This document shows, one piece after another, positions 1 through 5,388 of a DNA stretch of 6,026 bases. Below the pieces are notes generated by a model that was given only the letters and a program-made list of their open reading frames with translations, searched no databases and was not told the DNA's origin. The stretch is from Burkholderiaceae bacterium. GTDB lineage: Bacteria > Pseudomonadota > Gammaproteobacteria > Burkholderiales > Burkholderiaceae. The DNA lies in contig JALREG010000431.1 of NCBI GenBank assembly GCA_023253905.1, positions 1-6,026 of the forward strand, in the 5' to 3' direction. A program made the translations under genes and the position numbers. Each line of letters opens with the position of its first letter. Positions within the stretch are counted from its first letter, which is position 1.

Positions 1-60
1 TGGGGACCCTATCCCGTAAGCCTTTATCTTGACGAAGTGTGGGATTGTAAGTGCGACCCT
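1..60. mobile_element. possible insertion-element end abutting dusA (unidentified)
   Basis: These bases replace the expected dusA sequence and are visibly less GC-rich than the flanking gene. Read on the minus strand from the junction they begin GGGTCGCACTTACAAT, which has the look of a terminal inverted repeat starting GGG. The other end, a transposase and a target duplication would all lie outside the window. The family cannot be assigned from this much sequence. A plain assembly chimera at a contig end would look the same. Confidence 0.25.
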
Positions 61-399
61 TAACAGCACAGCCATCAGGCAGGCGCCAAACGCTCCACGC
101 TGCACGCGTTCGCTGGGGCAGCCGCAGTTGAGATTGATTTCGTCGTAGCCCGCCTGTTCGCCCCAAGCCGCCACGCGCGCCAGATCGTCGGGTTCAGATC
201 CGCCGATCTGCAACGCGACCGGATGCTCACCCGGGTCGAATCTGAGCAATCGTTCACGCTGCCCGTGAATCAGCGCACCGGTGGTGATCATCTCGGTGTA
301 TAGGCGCGCCCGACGAGTGAACGCACGATGCACGTATCGGCAGAACCGATCCGTGAAATCCATCATTGGTGCTACGCAGAAACGCCAATCATCATTCAT
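1..399 (-). CDS. dusA: tRNA-dihydrouridine(20/20a) synthase DusA, N-terminal part, interrupted
   Basis: DusA is a flavin enzyme that uses NADPH to reduce uridine to dihydrouridine in the tRNA D-loop. From the ATG at 399 the protein begins [20 protein letters not shown], the family's FMN-binding strand 1. It continues with [14 protein letters not shown] (residues 33-46), [12 protein letters not shown] (59-70) and [16 protein letters not shown] (85-100), where Cys94 matches the catalytic cysteine. Through FGACLMA (104-110) it reads as ordinary DusA. From residue 111 (base 69 downward) the frame stays open to base 1, but the 23 residues no longer resemble DusA, which should continue with an acidic/LVADC-type helix. 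The usual length is about 330 residues, so two thirds are missing. No clear Shine-Dalgarno precedes the ATG. The family call is firm; whether the gene is really broken or only misassembled here is open. Confidence 0.88.
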   Translation of the reverse strand, partial: MNDDWRFCVAPMMDFTDRFCRYVHRAFTRRARLYTEMITTGALIHGQRERLLRFDPGEHPVALQIGGSEPDDLARVAAWGEQAGYDEINLNCGCPSERVQRGAFGACLMAVLLRVALTIPHFVKIKAYGIGSP

Positions 400-452
400 C
401 GGGCGTACTTTACTTCGTCAATCAATAACCAACATCCTTCAAGGAGAACGAC

Positions 453-1166
453 ATGCACCTTTCGAACTCCCTCATGCATCGTCCGGCCAAACGCTTTCTG
501 CTCGTCGATGACCATCCGATCATGAGCGATGCACTGCGCTACACCCTGGAAACCGTCGCCCCCGACTCCAAAGTTGAATTCGCGGCAAGCTACGGCGAAG
601 CCCGCCGGCTTCTCGCTGAAGGCAACCGCATCGACTGCATTCTGCTCGATCTCGGGCTCCCCGATAGCGATGGCTACGACGCCTTGCAGGGCCTGCGGCT
701 GCTGCGCCCCGACACGCCGGTGGTGGTTCTGTCCGCCGACGGCGAACGCGACACCATCATGCGCTGCCTCAATCTGGGCGCGCAGGGCTTCATCCCCAAA
801 ACCGTTCACCACGACGTGCTTCGCTATGCGCTGCAAATGGTGGCAGCGGGCCATATGTATGTGCCCAAGGAGGTGGTCACGAACACAGGCTGGACCCCGG
901 CTAACGCCCTGTCTCGCGTGCAACCCGCGCGCGCCACTTCACGTGATCCGCGAAGCCTTGGCCTCACCGGCCGCCAGTGTGACGTGTTGCGCCTGATTCT
1001 CAGGGGTCTGCCCAATAAGCTCATCTGCCGTGAGCTCGACCTTGCCGAAGGCACCGTCAAGATTCATGTCAGCGCGGTACTGCGCGCGCTCGGCGCGCGT
1101 AACCGCACCCAGGCGGTCATCGCAGCCAATCAACTCGGGCTCAAGCTCGCAGCTGAGCCTGTTTGA
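453..1166 (+). CDS. NarL/LuxR-family two-component response regulator (orphan)
   Basis: This is a 237-residue cytoplasmic transcription factor expected to be switched by phosphorylation. The receiver domain (about residues 13-135) has the acidic pair Asp19-Asp20, the phospho-acceptor Asp66 in ILLDLGLPDSDG, the switch Ser94 and the conserved Lys116 in FIPK. A linker of about 30 residues leads to a LuxR-type helix-turn-helix (about 169-225), LGLTGRQCDVLRLILRGLPN then EGTVKIHVSAVLRALGARNR. All catalytic and switch residues are present, so it should be phosphorylatable. The start at 453 is supported by a strong AAGGAG at 441-446, six bases upstream; Met8 (base 474) is a weaker alternative. No histidine kinase lies beside it, so the partner and target genes are unknown. 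It is divergent from dusA with only 53 bp between them and has its own terminator downstream. Confidence 0.93.
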   Translation: MHLSNSLMHRPAKRFLLVDDHPIMSDALRYTLETVAPDSKVEFAASYGEARRLLAEGNRIDCILLDLGLPDSDGYDALQGLRLLRPDTPVVVLSADGERDTIMRCLNLGAQGFIPKTVHHDVLRYALQMVAAGHMYVPKEVVTNTGWTPANALSRVQPARATSRDPRSLGLTGRQCDVLRLILRGLPNKLICRELDLAEGTVKIHVSAVLRALGARNRTQAVIAANQLGLKLAAEPV

Positions 1167-1195
1167 TCGGCCCATCATCTCCCACTCCATCCACG

Positions 1196-1238
1196 GGGTC
1201 CCGGCAGGCTGTTGAACCGGCCGCCGGGACCCTTTTTT
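1196..1238 (+). terminator. Rho-independent terminator of the response-regulator gene
   Basis: A perfect 10-bp stem pairs GGGTCCCGGC (1196-1205) with GCCGGGACCC (1223-1232). The loop is 17 nt and six T follow at 1233-1238. It lies 29 bp after the stop of the response regulator. There is no matching A-run on its left side, so it should stop only plus-strand transcription and keep it from entering tupA antisense. Confidence 0.9.
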
Positions 1239-1299
1239 GTCGGCGCTCTGGTTCAGGAAAGAAGACCATGTCCAGGCAAGACGCCGCGCGCGCGTCCGG

Positions 1300-2190
1300 T
1301 CAGCGCTTCGCGTTGGGGAAGAACAGCGCTTCGCCTTCGATCCGGTAGTCAGCGATCGCCTGCTGGCCTTCCGCCGATAGGATCCAGTCTGCGAAGGCCT
1401 GCGCCTGTTTGAGCTTCACATGCGGGTGACGGGCAGGGTTCACGACGATCACGCCGTATCGGTTAAGCAGGCGATCGTCTCCCTCCACCAGCACCCTTAA
1501 CTCGCCGCGGTTCCGGAAATTCAGCCAGGTCCCCCGATCGGCGAGCGCGTAGGCGTTCATCGACGACGCAATGTTAAGCAGGGGCCCCATGCCTGAGCCA
1601 GTCTCGCGATACCAGCCACCGGTTGAGGCTTTGGGGTCGATGCCCGCGTCTTTCCAGAACCGAAGTTCAGCGGCATGGGTACCACTACGGTCGCCTCGAG
1701 ATAGAAACGGGTGCCGGCCCTGCGCGATCTGGCCCAGCGCCCGGACCACATCACGAACTCCCGCCAGGCGGGCGGGGTCCGATGCGGGGCCGATCACGAT
1801 GAAGTCGTTGTACATCACATCGTGCCGGGCGAGCCCCAATCCGTCGGCAACAAATTTTTCCTCGGCCACCTTGTCATGGACGAACAGCAGATCGGCGTCA
1901 CCGCGGGAGGCTACCGCAATCGCCTGCCCGGTTCCCAGAGCGACAACCCGCACCTGAATGCCCGTCTTCGCGAAGAATCGTGGCAGCAGATGCGTAAAGA
2001 GCCCGGACTGCTCGGTGGAGGTGGTGGACGCCATCACGATGTGGCCTCCATCAGCCGACTCGGTCGCCCTTGGCGGCTTCTGAGCAGATGCCGGCATCGA
2101 GCCGCCCAGCGTGGCGAGAACCAGCGCGACCGTCATCAAACCGCGCACTGCACAAAATGGAGTGCGTGGATTCATCGCCAGGTTTCGCAT
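1300..2190 (-). CDS. tupA: TupA, periplasmic tungstate-binding protein of the ABC importer
   Basis: This is the extracytoplasmic solute-binding subunit that captures tungstate and delivers it to TupB/TupC. The 296-residue precursor has a Sec signal peptide: basic start, hydrophobic core about residues 18-31 and a likely cut after ASA (34-36). The mature protein opens with IVMASTTSTEQSGLF (51-65), matching the Thr/Ser-rich oxyanion-binding loop of the TupA family. It also has FLSRGDRSGTH (162-172), the family's second anion-binding segment with an arginine associated with tungstate selectivity, and ETGSGMG (196-202). Length is usual for the family. The ATG at 2190 lies 3 bp after the tupC stop with only a weak ribosome site, which suggests translational coupling; Met6 (base 2175) is an alternative. 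It is the last gene of the operon. Uptake of molybdate cannot be excluded by eye, but the motifs fit TupA better than ModA. Confidence 0.93.
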   Translation of the reverse strand: MRNLAMNPRTPFCAVRGLMTVALVLATLGGSMPASAQKPPRATESADGGHIVMASTTSTEQSGLFTHLLPRFFAKTGIQVRVVALGTGQAIAVASRGDADLLFVHDKVAEEKFVADGLGLARHDVMYNDFIVIGPASDPARLAGVRDVVRALGQIAQGRHPFLSRGDRSGTHAAELRFWKDAGIDPKASTGGWYRETGSGMGPLLNIASSMNAYALADRGTWLNFRNRGELRVLVEGDDRLLNRYGVIVVNPARHPHVKLKQAQAFADWILSAEGQQAIADYRIEGEALFFPNAKR

Positions 2191-2193
2191 GAG

Positions 2194-2931
2194 TCAGTCA
2201 AGCAACTCACCGGCCATAAAGCGCGCACCGATTTCCGTGTCGGGCGCGGTAAAGAAGCGATGCGCGGGGCTGAACTCGATCACCTCACCACGATGCATGA
2301 AGACGATCTGGTCAGCCAAGCGACGCGCTTGCGCCAGATCGTGTGTACTCATGACAAACCCGGTGCCGGCAGCCGACCAATCGCAGAGCAGCCGCTCAAT
2401 GGCTGCGGTGGCCCCCGGGTCCAGGTGAGCGGTGGGTTCGTCTAGCAGCAGACACGCGGGCTCTGTAGTCATCACCCGTGCGATGGCAAGGCGTTGCTGT
2501 TCACCACCAGACAGGCGCCGCGCCGGCCGAGATTCAAGCGCAGTCAGCCCCACCCGCTCAAGCACACGCCGGGCACGCGGTTCGCGCTCGGCACGGGAAA
2601 CGCCCCGCACCGCCAGTGCGTGGGTCACGTTACCAAGTACCGAACGGGCCAACATCACCGGCCGCTGCAGGACAAAACCCAACTCATGGGCGCCGACCGG
2701 GCGCTCGATGGACCCCGCTTGACGGATACCGACCGACCCCTGGTCCGGAACCAGCATGCCGTGGATGAGTTGCAGGAGCGTGCTCTTCCCCGCGCCGTTC
2801 GGTCCAAGCACGATTGTTCGACCCGCGAGGGGCAGCACCAGTGTGGCGGGCTTGACGATGGACCGGCCGCTTGCCGAGAAGCCAAGCGCATTCAAGGCGA
2901 GCGAATGCGGCAACTCAGCCGGTCGCTGCAT
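2194..2931 (-). CDS. tupC: TupC, ATP-binding subunit of the tungstate ABC importer
   Basis: This cytoplasmic ATPase energises import through TupB. Numbering from the ATG at 2931 (245 aa), it has Walker A GPNGAGKST (43-51), the Q-loop glutamine in FVLQRP (about 89), the signature LSGGEQQR (140-147), Walker B LLLDEP (161-166), the D-loop HLD (169-171) and the H-loop histidine in STHD (197). All catalytic elements are intact. There is no C-terminal TOBE domain; the length is close to that of other TupC proteins and shorter than ModC. The ATG at 2931 gives a 17-bp overlap with the tupB end. A GTG at 2958 would add nine residues and extend the overlap to 44 bp. Neither start has a strong Shine-Dalgarno, so coupling to tupB translation is likely. 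Confidence 0.92.
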   Translation of the reverse strand: MQRPAELPHSLALNALGFSASGRSIVKPATLVLPLAGRTIVLGPNGAGKSTLLQLIHGMLVPDQGSVGIRQAGSIERPVGAHELGFVLQRPVMLARSVLGNVTHALAVRGVSRAEREPRARRVLERVGLTALESRPARRLSGGEQQRLAIARVMTTEPACLLLDEPTAHLDPGATAAIERLLCDWSAAGTGFVMSTHDLAQARRLADQIVFMHRGEVIEFSPAHRFFTAPDTEIGARFMAGELLD

Positions 2932-3619
2932 GGGTACGAACCCGTAGCCACTGCGCACAGGCGTTCACTGCCAGCACGATCACAATCAGGATGAAACCCA
3001 GTGACAGCGCCAAAGCGAGGTCGCCTTTGCTGGTCTCCAGCGCAATCGCGGTCGTCATGGTGCGGGTGACACCCTCAATGTTGCCGCCCACAATCATGAC
3101 CGCGCCCACCTCGGCTGCCGCCCGGCCAAAGCCAGCAAGGAGCGCTGTGAGAAGCGACAAGCGCGTTTCGGTGAGCACGGTGAGAACGAGGTTTGTCCGG
3201 CTGGCCTTGAGCGAGCGCAGATAAGGGCCAAGCTCACGCAGCGAATCTTCCAGCATCTGCCGCGCGAGTGCAGTCACCAGTGGCAGCACCAGAATGGCTT
3301 GCGCAATCACCATGGCCGATGGCGTGAACAGAATGCCCAGCGGGCCAAGCGGCCCCGCTCGTGAGAGGAGCAGATAAACCACCAACCCGACCACGACTGC
3401 AGGCAAGCCCATCAGGGCGTTCAGGACGGCGATGAGGAAGTTGCGACCGCGGAAATCAAACAGTGCGATGGCTGCCGCGAGGGGTAAAGCGAGCACCGAG
3501 GCGACCAGCGTCGCGAGCGCACTCACCTGCAGACTAAGACCGACGATCGTCCAAAGCCCTGGCTGCCTGCCGGCGAGCAGGTCGGCAATCATGGGTAAGG
3601 TGGCGGCAAGGTCGTTCAT
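2915..3619 (-). CDS. tupB: TupB, membrane permease of the tungstate ABC importer
   Basis: This is the inner-membrane channel subunit of the tungstate importer, expected to act as a dimer with TupA outside and TupC inside. From the ATG at 3619 it is 234 residues, the normal size. Hydrophobic segments lie around residues 22-53, 61-86, 100-118, 153-178 and 202-222, consistent with about five to six membrane spans. The EAA coupling loop that docks on the ATPase is visible around 151-183, with AGFGRAAAEVGAVMIVGGNI at 162-181. The reading frame stays open 120 codons further upstream, but that stretch is the antisense of the divergent regulator gene and has no permease character, so the internal ATG was chosen. 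It is preceded by no good Shine-Dalgarno. It is the first gene of tupB-tupC-tupA. Confidence 0.92.
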   Translation of the reverse strand: MNDLAATLPMIADLLAGRQPGLWTIVGLSLQVSALATLVASVLALPLAAAIALFDFRGRNFLIAVLNALMGLPAVVVGLVVYLLLSRAGPLGPLGILFTPSAMVIAQAILVLPLVTALARQMLEDSLRELGPYLRSLKASRTNLVLTVLTETRLSLLTALLAGFGRAAAEVGAVMIVGGNIEGVTRTMTTAIALETSKGDLALALSLGFILIVIVLAVNACAQWLRVRTHAATG

Positions 3620-3759
3620 TGAACCCGGATAGGCATGCCGGTCGACGGCAGGTATTTGCGTGGAGGAATTTAGCAGTGACTGAAATAAATGAGGAGAGCG
3701 CGTAAAATTTGCATAAGCTTTAGTTCTCATTTTTTGGGGTTCTGCCCCAGGAAGCCCAC
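3620..3759. promoter_or_regulatory. divergent tupB/regulator promoter region with candidate operator
   Basis: This 140-bp gap must hold the promoters for tupBCA (minus) and the regulator (plus). It contains a local AT-rich block (about 3661-3735) in an otherwise GC-rich window. Two nested symmetric elements share almost the same centre near 3709: outer arms AATGAG (3688-3693) and CTCATT (3726-3731), and an inner imperfect palindrome GCGTA-N9-TAAGC (3700-3718; four of five positions pair). They are the best visible candidates for binding by the divergent regulator. I could not place convincing -35/-10 pairs on either strand. The promoter role follows from gene layout; the operator assignment is inference. 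Confidence 0.5.
3735..3754 (+). promoter_or_regulatory. hairpin abutting the regulator's Shine-Dalgarno
   Basis: A perfect 5-bp stem, TGGGG (3735-3739) with CCCCA (3745-3749) and a 5-nt loop, ends on the first base of the ribosome site AGGAAG (3749-3754). That site sits five bases before the ATG at 3760. In the mRNA this could modulate ribosome access. It has no T-run after it on either strand, so it is not a terminator. The structure is short and may be incidental. Confidence 0.35.
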
Positions 3760-4701
3760 ATGTCAAAGCGGCCCGGAAAAACCGTTTCGCCGTCAGCCAC
3801 TGCGGCCGAGCAGTCGTTCGAACGCGCGCTGCTGAACACGGCCGAAGTGGCAGAGCTCCTTCGCATGAGCCCTCGAACGATTTACCACCTCGTGTCTCGG
3901 GGCGAGATTCCGTTCGGTCGCGCACGCGGCAAGCTCCTGTTCGAGCGCCACCAGATCGACGCCTGGATTGCCGCCTCAACGCGCGGTCCGGCTCTACATG
4001 AGTCGGTCAACGTGCCCCCCGTCATTGCCGGGTCTCATGATCCCCTGCTCGATTGGGCGGTACGCGAGGCGGGCTCGGTGCTCGCGCCCGACTGTCACGG
4101 CAGCAGCGACGGTCTGGCGCGGCTTGCGAGCCGCCGGGCCTGTGCGGCGCTGATTCACATCCCCAATTCCAGCGGCACCGGGTACAACACCGAGGCCATA
4201 CAGAGTGCGCTGGCAGGTCTTCCCGTGGTCTCGTTGCACTGGGCCCGCCGCGAGCAGGGGCTCATCGTCGCCGAGGGTAATCCGCTTCGTATCCGGTCGC
4301 TCAAAGACCTGATTGCCCGGCGAGCCCGCGTCATCCGTCGCCAGCAGGGGGCAGGCAGCAATCTCCTGTTCGCAAGGCTCTTGCGCGCCTCGGGCGCGAG
4401 CCTGGACAAGCTTCGAGCCCTGGATACCCCCGCCTTCAGTGAAACCGAAGTGGCTGAAGCCATCGCGGATGGCTACGCCGATGCGGGGTTTGGCATCCGA
4501 GCGGTCGCCGACAGACACCGGTTACCGTTCATACCGCTCGCCACCGAAGATGTCGAGCTGGTAGCCTGGCGACGGAGCGTATTCGACCCACCCCTCCATC
4601 GGCTGCTCGAGCTTGGGCGCGGTCGTCGGTTCGCCGCGCACGCCGGTCGACTGGGCGGCTACAACCTGACCCGACACGGCCAGGTCTGCCATAACGGCTG
4701 A
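3760..4701 (+). CDS. One-component regulator: excisionase-type wHTH plus PBP-like oxyanion sensor domain
   Basis: This 313-residue protein is probably the cytoplasmic tungstate/molybdate-responsive regulator of the divergent tupBCA operon. Residues about 24-72 form an excisionase/MerR-like winged helix: LLNTAEVAELLRMSPRTIYH, then a wing around RGEIPFGRARGKLLF and the closing IDAWIAA. Residues about 93-300 match a periplasmic-binding-protein-like domain: SSGTGYNTEAIQSALAG (137-153), the RRQQGAGSN anion-loop motif (193-201) and DAGFGIRAVA (241-250). There is no signal peptide, so the binding-protein fold is used inside the cell for sensing. It lacks the ModE helix-turn-helix and the TOBE/MOP domains of classical molybdate regulators. 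AGGAAG at 3749-3754 supports the start. Divergent placement 140 bp from tupB is the main argument for its target. Ligand and sign of control are not shown by the sequence. Confidence 0.85.
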   Translation: MSKRPGKTVSPSATAAEQSFERALLNTAEVAELLRMSPRTIYHLVSRGEIPFGRARGKLLFERHQIDAWIAASTRGPALHESVNVPPVIAGSHDPLLDWAVREAGSVLAPDCHGSSDGLARLASRRACAALIHIPNSSGTGYNTEAIQSALAGLPVVSLHWARREQGLIVAEGNPLRIRSLKDLIARRARVIRRQQGAGSNLLFARLLRASGASLDKLRALDTPAFSETEVAEAIADGYADAGFGIRAVADRHRLPFIPLATEDVELVAWRRSVFDPPLHRLLELGRGRRFAAHAGRLGGYNLTRHGQVCHNG

Positions 4702-4792
4702 CTCGCGCGTCGGTTCGCCTGGGAAAGCGCCTCAGGACGATCGGTCGAGACGCAACCACCCCGAGCCCCGAGCCAACGCAAACCGAGATCGT

Positions 4793-5239
4793 TCAGCCCG
4801 ACGCCTGTAGCTGCGGCGGATACTTCCGATCGCACATTTCGCGGAAGGCAGGCGGGACCGGCACGGCACGAATACGCTCCGGATCGTCGGGATGCGGCCC
4901 TGCGAATACCCTCACATGAAAGGCCTCGGCAATCAGGATGTCGCCCTTCACAATTTGATGGTGCTGAGTAAAGCGTCGCTCGCGCCACTCGGATATGCAG
5001 GTATGCACTTCGATCTGGTCGCCATACCGAGCCGGCGCCCGAAAATCGCACCGGGTGGAAACAATGGGCGTACCCAGGATGCCGTGGGTGAGCAGGGTAT
5101 CGCGCCAAGGCGGGATGCCGCTATCGCGGAAGAAATGCAGCGAGGCCGCATCAAACCAGCTGAAAAAATTCGGGTGAAAAACGATCCCGCTCGGATCGCA
5201 GTCGCCGAACTCGACCGTGATTTTCAAAACATGCTTCAA
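4793..5239 (-). CDS. 4-hydroxybenzoyl-CoA thioesterase-like hotdog acyl-CoA thioesterase
   Basis: This is a 148-residue hotdog-fold hydrolase that cleaves acyl- or aroyl-CoA to free acid and CoA. The segment FGDCDPSGIVFHPNFFSWFD (residues 11-30) closely matches the Pseudomonas-type 4-hydroxybenzoyl-CoA thioesterase; Asp15 corresponds to its catalytic Asp17. Similarity continues with SGIPPWRD (40-47), GILGTPIVS (53-61), ISEWRERRF (82-90) and HVRVFA (108-113). The length is normal for the family. The start is a TTG at 5239-5237, supported by GGGAG seven bases upstream; no ATG or GTG exists in this frame between it and the upstream in-frame stop. The TTG overlaps the TGA of a possible small upstream ORF. 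The resemblance is specific to this subfamily, but the true substrate could be another aryl- or acyl-CoA. Confidence 0.88.
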   Translation of the reverse strand: MKHVLKITVEFGDCDPSGIVFHPNFFSWFDAASLHFFRDSGIPPWRDTLLTHGILGTPIVSTRCDFRAPARYGDQIEVHTCISEWRERRFTQHHQIVKGDILIAEAFHVRVFAGPHPDDPERIRAVPVPPAFREMCDRKYPPQLQASG

Positions 5240-5364
5240 GGCGTGGCTCCCGGAGAGAGGCCGAAGAATACCTTGAGCGCACCGCCCTGGCCGTCCATCG
5301 CGGCCGATCCGAAACCAGACCCAAAACCTGGCGATGCCCGCCCCGGCGCACTAAAATCATTCAT
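5236..5364 (-). CDS. possible 42-residue small ORF upstream of the thioesterase gene
   Basis: An ATG at 5364 opens a 43-codon frame ending in TGA at 5238-5236. That stop shares two bases with the TTG start of the thioesterase (TTGA), the arrangement typical of coupled translation. The product is Gly/Ala-rich, with a middle like GFGSGFGSAAMDGQGG and a more hydrophobic end ALKVFFGLSPGATP. I recognise no family. No strong ribosome site precedes it. The frame is also open further upstream, antisense to the next gene, so the overlap may be chance. Confidence 0.25.
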   Translation of the reverse strand: MNDFSAPGRASPGFGSGFGSAAMDGQGGALKVFFGLSPGATP

Positions 5365-5388
5365 GTCTGATCGTTCATCGGAGCTCCC

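Noticed and set aside
1..63. 20-codon plus-strand open frame ending in TAA at 61-63, possibly a transposase tail
   Set aside because: It is too short to distinguish from chance and has no recognisable motif.
396..923. 175-codon minus-strand ORF opposite the response regulator
   Set aside because: It is a GC-rich shadow of a clearly identified gene with all conserved receiver motifs on the plus strand.
1279..1299. GACGC/GCGTC inverted repeat just after tupA as its terminator
   Set aside because: The stem is only five bp in simple CG-alternating sequence, and no T-run follows on the minus strand.
1268..1348. Small plus-strand ORF with an ATG at 1268 after the terminator
   Set aside because: It has only a weak ribosome site and runs antisense into the tupA 3' end.
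1711..2445. 244-codon plus-strand ORF across tupA and tupC
   Set aside because: It is antisense to two well-recognised genes, has no family resemblance and spans their junction.
3620..3979. 120-codon upstream extension of the tupB frame on the minus strand
   Set aside because: It is antisense to the regulator's N-terminus, rich in Arg with no membrane character, and would make TupB far longer than its family.
4702..4792. Weak inverted repeat (acgatcggt with accgagatcgt) between convergent genes as a bidirectional terminator
   Set aside because: The arms need a gap to pair and no T-run follows on either strand.
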